Source of the DNA: BOKV01 sp041397525
GTDB taxonomy: Bacteria > Pseudomonadota > Alphaproteobacteria > Rhizobiales > Rhizobiaceae
Direction of reading: 5' to 3'
DNA: 64,000 nucleotides
NCBI GenBank assembly: GCA_041397525.1
Contig: JAWKWL010000006.1
Span: 248,001 to 312,000, forward strand
Part shown: piece after piece, positions 26,222 through 35,941 of the stretch
How the letters are laid out: the number at the start of each line of letters is the position of its first letter
Position numbering within the stretch: position 1 is the first letter of the stretch
Notes under the pieces: model-generated
The model's input: the letters and a program-made list of their open reading frames with translations, nothing else
Databases searched by the model: none
Told to the model about the DNA's origin: nothing
Position numbers and translations under genes: made by a program

Positions 26222-26809
26222 TCAGCCCCGCGCAGCAAAGGCGGCGGATTTTTCCGCCACCGAACGCGCCATCGCATCGAGAAACCCTGATGCACGCTTG
26301 TCCGTCAATTCATCCATGTCGTCAAAGGCATTTTCGGCGTCTGCCACGGCAAGTTGCTCGCTGACAACAAGCGCGCCGACATTCACAAGAATGGCGCGCA
26401 GGTGGTTGAGGCCACGAATACCGCCATAACCACCAGGCGAAGCAGCGCAGATACCGAAAACCTTGCCGCGAAACGGCGTCAACTTGCCATGCTGGTCGGT
26501 ACCGACACGGCTGATCCAGTCGATGGTGTTCTTCATCAAGGGCGTCAGTGACGTGTTGTATTCGGGAGAGACAAGAACCAAGCCATCATGTTCATGAAAC
26601 AGCCTGGCCAGCTTGCGCGCATTCTCGGGCTGGCCCCTTTGCGCTTCCAGGTCGCCGTCATAGACGGGAAGTGGATAGTCGGCGAGCGAAATGCGGGTCA
26701 CATCGCATTCGTGGCGCGCCAGACTGCGGGCCATGGTACCGGACAAGCGGACATTGTGCGAGCCGGACCGGTTGGAGCCGGGAACGACCAGGATTTTTGG
26801 TCTCATCAT
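26222..26809 (-). CDS. NADPH-dependent FMN reductase
   Basis: A 195-residue flavodoxin-fold protein. The FMN phosphate loop is GSNRSGSHN near residues 11-19, and SPEYNTSLTP plus SPGGYGGIRGL are the flavin-contacting motifs of the NADPH-dependent FMN reductase (azoreductase/chromate reductase) family. It probably reduces FMN, quinones or similar acceptors; the natural substrate is unknown. Start ATG 26809 or 26806. It lies 17 bases after dnaJ, so it may be the third gene of the heat-shock unit. Confidence 0.87.
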   Translation of the reverse strand: MMRPKILVVPGSNRSGSHNVRLSGTMARSLARHECDVTRISLADYPLPVYDGDLEAQRGQPENARKLARLFHEHDGLVLVSPEYNTSLTPLMKNTIDWISRVGTDQHGKLTPFRGKVFGICAASPGGYGGIRGLNHLRAILVNVGALVVSEQLAVADAENAFDDMDELTDKRASGFLDAMARSVAEKSAAFAARG

Positions 26810-26826
26810 CTGTGGCTATCCATGGA

Positions 26827-27963
26827 TCAGTCGGCCAGCCCATCGAGGAAATTCTTCATTCTCGAAAAGAAACCGCTCGATTCGGGATTGTTGTTCTCGG
26901 AAGAAATCTTGTTGAACTCCTCCAACAATTCGCGCTGGCGCCGTGTCAGGTTCTGCGGGGTTTCCACCGCTACCTGGATATAGAGATCACCATGATTGCT
27001 GGAGCGCATGACCGGCATTCCCTTGCCCTTGAGCCGGAACTGCTTACCGGTTTGTGTGGCTTCGGGAACCTTGACTCGGGTCTTGGTGCCATCAAGCGTC
27101 GTGACCTCGAACTGGCCGCCGAGTGCCGCTGTCGTCATGGAAACGGGAATCCGGCAAAACAGGTCCGCACCGTCACGCTGGAAAAATTCATGCGGCTTGA
27201 CGGAAAGGAAAATGTACAGATCGCCAGCCGGTCCGCCCCGCGCACCAGCCTCGCCTTCACCGGCGAGCCGGATGCGAACGCCATCCTCGATGCCGGCAGG
27301 AATGTTGACGGACAGGTTGCGCTCACGCGTTATCCTGCCCTGGCCGTGGCATTTGCCGCACGGATCGGAAATCACCTCGCCTCGACCCTGGCAGGTCGGA
27401 CAGGTACGCTCGATCGAAAAGAAGCCGGAGGCTGCACGAACGCGGCCAGAACCAGAGCAGGTGGTGCAGGTCTTCGGAGACGAGCCGGGCTTGGAACCGG
27501 AACCGGAACAGGTGTCACAGGTGATCGCCGTCGGAACCGAAATCTCGGCATTCTTGCCTGCCCAGGCTTCTTCCAAAGTCACTTCCATGTTGTAGCGCAG
27601 GTCAGCGCCGCGCTCGCGACCTCCCGAACGCGCGCGGCTGCGCCCGCCCATCATCTCGCCAAAAATGTCTTCGAAAATGTCGGAAAAGGCACTGGCGGTA
27701 CCGCTGCCAAATCCTCCGCCCATCCCGCCATTGCCCTGCTCGAAGGCCGCATGGCCGAAGCGGTCATAGGCAGAACGTTTCTGCGGGTCCTTGAGAACCT
27801 CATAGGCCTCGTTCAATTCCTTGAACTTGGCCTCGGCAGCCGCATCCCCCGGATTGCGGTCGGGGTGATATTGCATAGCCTTCTTGCGAAAGGCGCTCTT
27901 CAACGCTTTCTCGTCAACGCCGCGTTCGACGCCCAGCGTCTCGTAATAATCAGCCTTGGCCAT
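26827..27963 (-). CDS. dnaJ: Chaperone DnaJ
   Basis: A 378-residue type I J-protein. Domains in order: J domain with HPD at 33-35; Gly/Phe-rich linker (GNGGMGGGFGSG); zinc domain with four CXXCXGXG repeats (CDTCSGSG, CTTCSGSG, CPTCQGRG, CGKCHGQG); and the C-terminal substrate-binding domains. It delivers clients to DnaK and stimulates its ATPase. It follows dnaK by 110 bases that contain a terminator-like hairpin, so its level may be set below that of dnaK. Confidence 0.98.
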   Translation of the reverse strand: MAKADYYETLGVERGVDEKALKSAFRKKAMQYHPDRNPGDAAAEAKFKELNEAYEVLKDPQKRSAYDRFGHAAFEQGNGGMGGGFGSGTASAFSDIFEDIFGEMMGGRSRARSGGRERGADLRYNMEVTLEEAWAGKNAEISVPTAITCDTCSGSGSKPGSSPKTCTTCSGSGRVRAASGFFSIERTCPTCQGRGEVISDPCGKCHGQGRITRERNLSVNIPAGIEDGVRIRLAGEGEAGARGGPAGDLYIFLSVKPHEFFQRDGADLFCRIPVSMTTAALGGQFEVTTLDGTKTRVKVPEATQTGKQFRLKGKGMPVMRSSNHGDLYIQVAVETPQNLTRRQRELLEEFNKISSENNNPESSGFFSRMKNFLDGLAD

Positions 27964-28015
27964 TCAGCATTGCACTCCCAGGATTGTTCCTTTTGGTCAT
28001 CCCGCATATGGACAC

Positions 28016-28056
28016 AAAAGCACCCCTGAAGGCGCTTTGGGACGCTTTCAGGGGTG
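28016..28056 (-). terminator. Hairpin terminator between dnaK and dnaJ
   Basis: CACCCCTGAA (28021-28030) pairs with TTCAGGGGTG (28047-28056), 10 perfect bases with extra inner pairing; on the minus strand it is followed by CTTTTG. It lies 18 bases after the dnaK stop. It probably reduces, but need not abolish, transcription into dnaJ. Confidence 0.75.
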
Positions 28057-28073
28057 TTGCATGCATTTGACCG

Positions 28074-29984
<1,911 letters not shown>

Positions 29985-30285
29985 TCTTCTATGCTCCTTG
30001 CTAGCAAACGACCGGGACCCAATGAAGGCATTCCCCTTGGCCGCTCCTTGTCGATGATTGGCAACTGTACGGGACAATTGCGTTGCCGCGTATATAAGAA
30101 GGTCGCTCCAATGCTGCAAGATTGCGATTTGGCGAATCAGTGCAGGATGTTGCGCAGATTGGCTGTTCCAATGGTCAAAGCCGCGTTTTTTAAGGGAAAT
30201 GTCTCCTTGTGGACGGCTTGGCCGGTTGCCGGTTAGCATTGCTGGCAGGCAAAAACCACAGTCGAAGCGAATCAGACACCCAACC
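29985..30285. other. dnaK-alkB divergent intergenic region
   Basis: A 301-base gap between two divergent genes. It holds the dnaK heat-shock promoter (30091-30120) and the dnaK leader. For alkB I see no clear sigma-70 promoter and no Ada-box-like repeat. The open frames running through it are not conserved. Confidence 0.6.
30091..30120 (-). promoter_or_regulatory. Heat-shock (RpoH) promoter of dnaK
   Basis: On the minus strand CTTGCAG (30120-30114) is followed after 15 bases by CTTATATA (30098-30091). This matches the alphaproteobacterial RpoH pattern (CTTG -35 and CYTATNT -10) in sequence and spacing, upstream of the expected gene. Confidence 0.75.
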
Positions 30286-30918
30286 ATGCCGGACAGAAAC
30301 GACATGCAGGTATTGCCAAATGGTGTCCACTGGATACCGGGATATCTCGATATCACTGCACAGCGGGAACTGGTGGAGCAAATTCGGGCGGTCGTCAGCA
30401 AGGCCCCTCTGTACACTCCCGCCATGCCGCGAACCGGAAAGCCGATGAGCGTGCGCATGACCAATTGCGGCCCGCTTGGATGGGTCAGCGACAAGGCGCG
30501 TGGCTATCGCTACCAGGAAACCCATCCGGTTACCGGAGAACCCTGGCCGGTCATGCCGGAGCGCCTGCTGAAAATATGGGACGAACTCGCATCCTTTCCA
30601 GCGCATCCACAAGCGTGCCTGATCAACTTCTACGACGAACATGCCAAGATGGGACTGCACCAGGATCGCGACGAGAAGGACTTCTCGGCACCGGTCGTGT
30701 CGATCTCGCTTGGTGACACCTGCCTGTTCAGGGTTGGTGAGACGACACGCGACGGGCGCACGACCTCGTTCCGGCTTGCCAGCGGCGATGCGGTGATCCT
30801 GTCGGGAAAATCCAGGTTGGCCTTTCACGGTGTCGACCGGATCTATCCCGATACCTCGCCGCTGCTGAAGAATGGCGGGCGGATCAATCTCACCCTCAGG
30901 CGAGTGACGCCGTTTTGA
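30286..30918 (+). CDS. alkB: AlkB-type alpha-ketoglutarate-dependent dioxygenase (DNA dealkylation repair)
   Basis: A 210-residue Fe(II)/2-oxoglutarate dioxygenase that repairs 1-methyladenine and 3-methylcytosine by oxidative demethylation. Iron ligands are His125 and Asp127 in HQDRDE, and His181 in AFHGVDR; the 2-oxoglutarate arginines are in RINLTLRR near the C-terminus. ATG 30286 fits the family N-terminus; longer in-frame starts run through the dnaK promoter. Divergent from dnaK; its stop is 3 bases from the convergent coaA stop. Confidence 0.95.
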   Translation: MPDRNDMQVLPNGVHWIPGYLDITAQRELVEQIRAVVSKAPLYTPAMPRTGKPMSVRMTNCGPLGWVSDKARGYRYQETHPVTGEPWPVMPERLLKIWDELASFPAHPQACLINFYDEHAKMGLHQDRDEKDFSAPVVSISLGDTCLFRVGETTRDGRTTSFRLASGDAVILSGKSRLAFHGVDRIYPDTSPLLKNGGRINLTLRRVTPF

Positions 30919-30921
30919 ACA

Positions 30922-31938
30922 TCACAACTTTCTCAGCGCAACATGCTCGATGAGGTGATCGGCACCCTTGCGCAGGACGAGGTCCGCGCGTGGTCTTGTT
31001 GGCAGAATGTTGTCGTGCAGATTGACCAAATTGATATTGCTCCAAAGCTCATGGGCAATTGACAACGCTGCTTCCTCGGAAAGCTGCGAATAGCGATGAA
31101 AGAATGACATGGGGTTCGTGAAGGCGGTTTCGCGCAGGCGCATGAAGCGAGAAATATACCACCGCTCGATGAGCTTTTCCTCGGAATCGATGTAGATCGA
31201 GAAATCGAAGAAATCCGAGACAACCGGTATCGCCTTGCCTTCCTTGGGAAGTTCACGCGACTGCAGCACATTGATCCCCTCGAATATCAGAATGTCGGGG
31301 CTGTCGATCACCTCGAATTCGCCTGGCAACACGTCATAGGTCAGGTGCGAGTAAAGCGGTGCCTCAACCCTGCCCGCGCCAGCCTTGATATCCGAAAGGA
31401 AACGCAGGATCGCACCGACATCGTAGCTCTCGGGAAAGCCCTTCCGGTTCATCAGGTTGCGCTCGCGGAGCACGGCATTGGGGTGCAGGAAGCCGTCTGT
31501 TGTGACCAGTGCCACTCGCGGGCTTGAGGGCCAGCGCGCCAGAAGTTCCTTCAGGATACGTGCAGTCGTGGACTTTCCAACGGCAACAGATCCCGCAATG
31601 CCGATGATGAACGGCGTCTTGGCGCCTGAAACGTTGAGAAAACGGCTTCGCTGGCGAAAAAGTTCCTGGCTGGCTTCTACATGGGCCGACAGGAGACGCG
31701 ACATCGAAAGATAAATGTGGCGGACTTCCTCAAGCGAGACCGGATCGTTGAGCGAGCGCAGGCGCTTGACCTCGTCCTCGGTCAGGGTCAGCGGCGTATC
31801 GGCGCGAAACTCCGCCCATTCGGCAGCAGTGAAAAAGCGGTAGGGCGACAGGTTGCGTTTTCCCATGCGCCCCGGCTCATCCATTTCCCAGAACTCTTCG
31901 GGGTCGACGCTGCCGGTCTCATTCACTGGCTGATCCAT
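30922..31938 (-). CDS. coaA: Pantothenate kinase type I
   Basis: A 338-residue CoaA, first enzyme of coenzyme A synthesis. The P-loop GIAGSVAVGKST and the downstream TTDGFLHPN and LPTRPRADLVL motifs are those of the type I enzyme. ATG 31938 (MDQPVNETG) lies 10 bases after the hisE stop with TAGGA upstream; the in-frame extension to 32028 would overlap hisE. It ends the his run, an order shared with related rhizobial genomes. A C-terminal HLIEHVALRKL closes the protein. Confidence 0.95.
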   Translation of the reverse strand: MDQPVNETGSVDPEEFWEMDEPGRMGKRNLSPYRFFTAAEWAEFRADTPLTLTEDEVKRLRSLNDPVSLEEVRHIYLSMSRLLSAHVEASQELFRQRSRFLNVSGAKTPFIIGIAGSVAVGKSTTARILKELLARWPSSPRVALVTTDGFLHPNAVLRERNLMNRKGFPESYDVGAILRFLSDIKAGAGRVEAPLYSHLTYDVLPGEFEVIDSPDILIFEGINVLQSRELPKEGKAIPVVSDFFDFSIYIDSEEKLIERWYISRFMRLRETAFTNPMSFFHRYSQLSEEAALSIAHELWSNINLVNLHDNILPTRPRADLVLRKGADHLIEHVALRKL

Positions 31939-31948
31939 TCCGGTATTC

Positions 31949-32287
31949 CTAGCGTTCGCCGGGCTGAACTTCCGGCTTCGCGCGGCCGGCTTTTTCCGCC
32001 AGGCCGGATTGCGCGGTTCGCCGGTCAAGTTCTGCCATCACATCGCCAAGCGGAACCTTGCTGGCGTGAAGCAGCACCAGCAGGTGATACAGCACATCGG
32101 CTGCTTCCTTTGTCAGTTCCGCCCGGTCATTGGAGACAGCGGCAATGGCGGCTTCAACCGCTTCCTCACCGAGTTTCTGCGCGCATTTGGCAATGCCCCT
32201 TGAAATGAGACTGGCTGTGTAGGACGAACCATCGTCAACCGATGCACGGCGCGAAATGGTCTCGTCGAGGTCATCAAGGGTAAACAT
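31949..32287 (-). CDS. hisE: Phosphoribosyl-ATP diphosphatase
   Basis: A 112-residue all-alpha NTP pyrophosphohydrolase that removes diphosphate from phosphoribosyl-ATP, step two of histidine synthesis. The metal-binding helix KLGEEAVEAAIAA and the second EAADVLYHLLVLL motif are complete. It stands alone rather than fused to HisI, as usual in Rhizobiales. It follows hisF by 37 bases. Confidence 0.96.
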   Translation of the reverse strand: MFTLDDLDETISRRASVDDGSSYTASLISRGIAKCAQKLGEEAVEAAIAAVSNDRAELTKEAADVLYHLLVLLHASKVPLGDVMAELDRRTAQSGLAEKAGRAKPEVQPGER

Positions 32288-32324
32288 CGGACATTGCCCT
32301 GCAGATTTCAGCCGCCATGCGGGT

Positions 32325-33098
32325 TCAATCTGTTCTTACCGGAATTCCGGCCATCTGCATATGCTGCTTGGCTTGGCCTATCGTATACTCACCAAAATGG
32401 AAGATCGATGCCGCGAGAACTGCGCTTGCATGTCCATCCCTGATACCCTCAACCAGATGATCAAGGGTACCAACGCCACCGGAGGCAATGACGGGAGCCC
32501 GCACCGCATCGGCAATGGCTCGTGTCAGTGCAATGTCATATCCCGACTTGCGCCCATCCTGGTCCATCGAGGTAAGCAGGATTTCACCGGCTCCCAGTTC
32601 CGTTACCTGAATGGCAAATTCCACAGCATCAATTCCGGTCGGGGTCCGGCCGCCATGGGTGAAGATTTCCCAGCGGTCCGGCTCGCCGCTTGCGGAAACC
32701 TTTTTCGCGTCAATCGCCACCACAATGCACTGGTCGCCGAACTTGTCTGCTGCCTCGGCAACAAATTGCGGGCGTTTCACCGCTGCCGTGTTGATTGAAA
32801 CCTTGTCAGCTCCCGCCTGAAGCAGCTTGCGAATGTCAGCAACTTCACGCACTCCGCCACCAACTGTCAGCGGCATGAAACAATGTTCGGCGGTCTCGCT
32901 GACCACATCGAAAATGATCGAGCGGTTGTCCGATGATGCCGTGATGTCGAGAAAGGTCAACTCGTCCGCACCAGCAGCATCATAGGCCTTGGCTGCTTCC
33001 ACCGGATCACCGGCATCAACCAGGTCGACAAAGGACACACCCTTGACGACGCGGCCATCCTTCACATCAAGGCAGGGGATAACGCGGGCTTTCAGCAT
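32325..33098 (-). CDS. hisF: Imidazole glycerol phosphate synthase cyclase subunit
   Basis: A 257-residue TIM barrel that, with HisH, closes the imidazole ring and releases AICAR. The N-terminal RVIPCLDVKDGRVVKG holds the first catalytic Asp, and Asp at LTSMDQDG is the second. ATG 33098 has GGAGG 9 bases upstream. The gene start is unusual: its first ~30 bases are duplicated upstream (see 33164-33194), leaving a 38-codon ORF between hisA and this start that overlaps it. Confidence 0.95.
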   Translation of the reverse strand: MLKARVIPCLDVKDGRVVKGVSFVDLVDAGDPVEAAKAYDAAGADELTFLDITASSDNRSIIFDVVSETAEHCFMPLTVGGGVREVADIRKLLQAGADKVSINTAAVKRPQFVAEAADKFGDQCIVVAIDAKKVSASGEPDRWEIFTHGGRTPTGIDAVEFAIQVTELGAGEILLTSMDQDGRKSGYDIALTRAIADAVRAPVIASGGVGTLDHLVEGIRDGHASAVLAASIFHFGEYTIGQAKQHMQMAGIPVRTD

Positions 33099-33194
33099 GA
33101 AGGATGGCCTCCAATTACTGTTTGTCCGTCCTCGCGCCGGTGGCGCGGCGGGCGCGGCGGGCAATCCTTCACATCAAGGCAGGGGATAACGCGG
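33057..33194. repeat. 31-base perfect direct repeat from the hisF 5' end
   Basis: Positions 33057-33087 (inside hisF, codons for VIPCLDVKD) are repeated exactly at 33164-33194, 107 bases apart. The intervening DNA holds the present hisF Shine-Dalgarno and a GC-rich tandem 9-mer, GGCGCGGCG, at 33142-33150 and 33151-33159. This is the footprint of a local duplication of the gene start. Confidence 0.9.
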
Positions 33195-33208
33195 TATTCG
33201 AGACTCAT
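33092..33208 (-). pseudogene. Duplicated hisF 5' fragment, 38-codon ORF between hisA and hisF
   Basis: The ORF starts with ATG 33208, which overlaps the hisA stop (ATGA), and reads MSLEYRVIPCLDVKDC, a normal HisF N-terminus, before running into a Pro/Arg-rich tail and a TGA at 33094 that overlaps the hisF ATG at 33098. GAAGG precedes its ATG. It looks like the original hisF start left behind by a duplication. It could still be translated, coupling hisA to hisF. Confidence 0.7.
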
Positions 33209-33936
33209 GCGGCACCTTCAAGCACAGCCAGCGCCTCGACCGGATCAATGCGTCCATCATACAGCGCCCTTCCGGAAATCGCTCCTTCAAGCCTTGCCGC
33301 GTCAGGCATGGTCATGCGGTGAATGTCATCCATCGAGGCAAGGCCACCGGACGCGATGACGGGAATGGACACGGCTTCAGCCAGGGCAATTGTCGAGGTC
33401 CAGTTGATACCGGCCAACACACCATCGCGGTCGATATCGGTATAGATGATGGCGGCGACGCCAGCGCCTTCGAAGCGCTGTGCCAAATCTGTGACTCCCA
33501 ATTCGCTGGCCTGTGCCCATCCCTCCACCGCGACCTTGCCGCCCTTGGCATCAATGCCGACGGCAATCCGGCCCGGGAAAAGCTGGCAGGCCTGTTTTAC
33601 CAGTTCAGGGTCACGCACGGCGACTGTGCCGAGAATGACCCGCGCGAGTCCGCGCGAAAGCCAGCTCTCGATATGCGCCAAGGTGCGAATACCACCGCCC
33701 AGCTGGACGGGATTTCTTGTTGCCGCCAGGATTGCGTCAACGGCAGCTCCATTGACCGACTGTCCTTCGAAGGCGCCGTTGAGGTCCACGACATGCAACC
33801 ATGAAAAACCCTGCCTTTCAAAAGACAGGGCCTGGTCGGCAGGATCGTCGTTATAGATCGTGGCGCTTGCCATTTCGCCCAGTTTGAGGCGAACGCATTT
33901 GCCATCCTTCAAGTCGATTGCCGGAAACAGAATCAT
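33205..33936 (-). CDS. hisA: ProFAR isomerase (HisA)
   Basis: A 243-residue TIM barrel that isomerises ProFAR to PRFAR in histidine synthesis. The N-terminal FPAIDLKDGKCVRL carries the catalytic Asp8, and YTDIDRDG the second one. It follows hisH by 4 bases and overlaps the small duplicated hisF ORF by ATGA. Full length for the family. Confidence 0.97.
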   Translation of the reverse strand: MILFPAIDLKDGKCVRLKLGEMASATIYNDDPADQALSFERQGFSWLHVVDLNGAFEGQSVNGAAVDAILAATRNPVQLGGGIRTLAHIESWLSRGLARVILGTVAVRDPELVKQACQLFPGRIAVGIDAKGGKVAVEGWAQASELGVTDLAQRFEGAGVAAIIYTDIDRDGVLAGINWTSTIALAEAVSIPVIASGGLASMDDIHRMTMPDAARLEGAISGRALYDGRIDPVEALAVLEGAA

Positions 33937-33940
33937 GGTT

Positions 33941-34594
33941 TCATGGTCGCCAGTTGAGGAAATTGCCGATCAGGGCCAGCCCCAGTTTCTGGCTCTTTTC
34001 CGGGTGAAACTGGGTGCCGACCATGTTGTCACGCCCGACAATCGCTGTAACCGGCCCGCCGTAATCGGTGGTGGCAATCCGCTCTTGCGGATTCCTGACG
34101 GCGATATGATAGGAATGGACGAAATAGGCGTGCCAGCCCTGCGGCCCGGTCGGAATGCCATCAAGGACCGGGTGATGATTGATAACTTCCAGCGTGTTCC
34201 AACCGATCTGCGGGACCTTCAATCCTGCATTTGCAGCCGGAATTTCAACCACGTCACCGTCAATCCAGCCAAAGCCCGGCGTGCTTCCCTTTTCCATACC
34301 TGTTGTCGCCATCAATTGTTGGCCGACGCAGATGCCGAGAAACGGACGGGCCCGCACTTCCACGCATTCGCGCAAAGCCTCGAGCAGGCCAGGAACTGCC
34401 TCGATGCCGGCACGGCAATCGGCAAAGGCTCCCACGCCTGGCAGCACAATGCGGTCTGAAGCCAGCAGCTTTTCCGGGTCGCTGGTCAGGTTGATTTCTG
34501 CGGCAATCGCGCTTTCCCGCGCGGCGCGCTCGAAAGCCTTTTGCGCGGAATGCAGATTCCCCGATCCGTAATCAATGATTGATACGCGCATCAT
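33941..34594 (-). CDS. hisH: Imidazole glycerol phosphate synthase glutaminase subunit
   Basis: A 217-residue class I glutamine amidotransferase that supplies ammonia to HisF. The nucleophile Cys is in LGICVGQQLM, the His and Glu in GTQFHPEKSQ, all intact. The start ATG 34594 overlaps the DUF2628 stop (ATGA), so translation is coupled. Confidence 0.97.
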   Translation of the reverse strand: MMRVSIIDYGSGNLHSAQKAFERAARESAIAAEINLTSDPEKLLASDRIVLPGVGAFADCRAGIEAVPGLLEALRECVEVRARPFLGICVGQQLMATTGMEKGSTPGFGWIDGDVVEIPAANAGLKVPQIGWNTLEVINHHPVLDGIPTGPQGWHAYFVHSYHIAVRNPQERIATTDYGGPVTAIVGRDNMVGTQFHPEKSQKLGLALIGNFLNWRP

Positions 34595-35073
34595 CTGGAG
34601 GGTTCGTCCCCAAAAATTCCGATTAGCGGTTCAGGGCGGATGTCGCCCGCTACGGGATTTGCGCCCCAGGCTGGAGCATTGCGGGAAGGTTCCGCTGCAG
34701 GGCGGGTTCCGGCATGGCCGGTACCCTTGAACCATCGCAGTTCCGCCTCATCCAGCGAGGATGCTTCGACCACACCTTCTTGCGTCCAACCGGACTGTTC
34801 GAGTTTGCGGCGGCGCAACTGGTTCCCCTCAAGAAACAGATAGAGCCCAGGAATGGCCGAAAGCACGGTTGCCGACGGGTCGGATGCCATGACGCCATAA
34901 ACCGCAAGTGAAGCCGCCACCAGGAGATAGGCAATGAAGACAAACCAGAGCCGGTGCCAGAGCAGCCAGATCGCGGGAACAATCAGCGCTAACACGGAAA
35001 CGCCATCACTCAGGAAGCGGAGTTTTTCTTCGCCCTGTTCGCCGGGCGGCGTGTGAACAGTGTAGGTTGCCAT
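34591..35073 (-). CDS. DUF2628 membrane protein in the his operon
   Basis: A 160-residue protein: a short soluble start (MATYTVHTPP), two to three hydrophobic segments between residues 28 and 80 (LALIVPAIWLLW, FVFIAYLLVAASL, TVLSAIPGLYLFL), and a soluble C-terminal tail. The DUF2628 family is often found between hisB and hisH in alphaproteobacteria, but its function is unknown and no histidine enzyme step is missing. ATG 35073 suits the family start. Coupled to hisH by a 4-base overlap. Confidence 0.85.
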   Translation of the reverse strand: MATYTVHTPPGEQGEEKLRFLSDGVSVLALIVPAIWLLWHRLWFVFIAYLLVAASLAVYGVMASDPSATVLSAIPGLYLFLEGNQLRRRKLEQSGWTQEGVVEASSLDEAELRWFKGTGHAGTRPAAEPSRNAPAWGANPVAGDIRPEPLIGIFGDEPSR

Positions 35074-35151
35074 GGCACTGTCATAGCCGTGCATTTCGCA
35101 TTGCACAAGAATGGAGCCGGCAACAAGGGTGAATTGCCCGGTCCTGACAAG

Positions 35152-35760
35152 TCAGGCGGTCAGTGTGCCCTTGGTTGACGGTACCACACCTGGTTGGCGC
35201 GGATCAGGTTCGATGGCCGTGCGCAGCGCACGGGCAACCGCCTTGAAACAGGTCTCCGCGATATGGTGGTTGTTCTCACCATAATGGTTCCAGACATGCA
35301 GGGTGATGCCAGCATTCTGGGCCAGAGCCTGAAAGAATTCACGGAACAGTTCGGTATCGAAACTACCGATCTTGTTCTGGCTGAACGCCACTTTCCAGAT
35401 CAGATACGGCCTGCCGGAGACATCGAGTGCCGCACGTGTGAGTGTTTCATCCATCGCGAGATCAATGGACGCATAGCGCATGATCCCCGCTCGCTCGCCG
35501 AGCGCCTTGGCAATTGCCTGACCCAATGCAATACCGGTGTCTTCGGTCGTGTGGTGATCATCGATATGCAGATCGCCACTGGCTCTGATCGTCATGTCGA
35601 TCAGGGAATGGCGCGACAATTGCTCCAGCATGTGATCGAGAAAGCCGATGCCGGTGGCAATGTCATATTTTCCACTGCCGTCCAGATTGATGGAGACCTC
35701 GATCGAGGTTTCCTTTGTCGTCCGGCTGATTTGGGCTGTTCTGACAGCTTTTGATGCCAT
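35152..35760 (-). CDS. hisB: Imidazoleglycerol-phosphate dehydratase
   Basis: A 202-residue single-function HisB that dehydrates IGP to imidazole acetol phosphate. The two metal-binding repeats are visible: GFLDHMLEQLSRHS with DDHHTTEDTGI, and later NHYGENNHHIAETCFKA. It lacks the phosphatase domain of E. coli HisB. ATG 35760 has GGAG with 8 bases spacing; the long open frame upstream is not conserved and overlaps hslV. First gene of hisB-DUF2628-hisH-hisA-hisF-hisE-coaA. Confidence 0.96.
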   Translation of the reverse strand: MASKAVRTAQISRTTKETSIEVSINLDGSGKYDIATGIGFLDHMLEQLSRHSLIDMTIRASGDLHIDDHHTTEDTGIALGQAIAKALGERAGIMRYASIDLAMDETLTRAALDVSGRPYLIWKVAFSQNKIGSFDTELFREFFQALAQNAGITLHVWNHYGENNHHIAETCFKAVARALRTAIEPDPRQPGVVPSTKGTLTA

Positions 35761-35845
35761 GGTCTTCACTCCGCAATTGCCGCCGCTCTTAGCAGCAGGG
35801 TGTTGAAAAAGCCATAACCCGAAGTGGCCTTGCTCCGGGCATGAT

Positions 35846-35873
35846 TTGCAATGACGGAAAAAACACCTAGATA
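35846..35873 (+). promoter_or_regulatory. Possible heat-shock promoter of hslVU
   Basis: TTGCAA (35846-35851), 14 bases, then CCTAGATA (35866-35873), about 68 bases before the hslV start. It fits the relaxed alphaproteobacterial RpoH pattern less well than the dnaK promoter. hslVU is a classic heat-shock operon, which is the main support. Confidence 0.4.
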
Positions 35874-35941
35874 AGCGGCTGGTTGGCCCAAATCCTACAT
35901 GGTGCCCAATGACCCTTCCAGCTGCCAACGCACGGACAAGC

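Noticed and set aside
26548..28029. 493-codon ORF antisense to dnaJ and the FMN reductase
   Set aside because: The opposite strand encodes complete, motif-rich DnaJ; the antisense product is low complexity.
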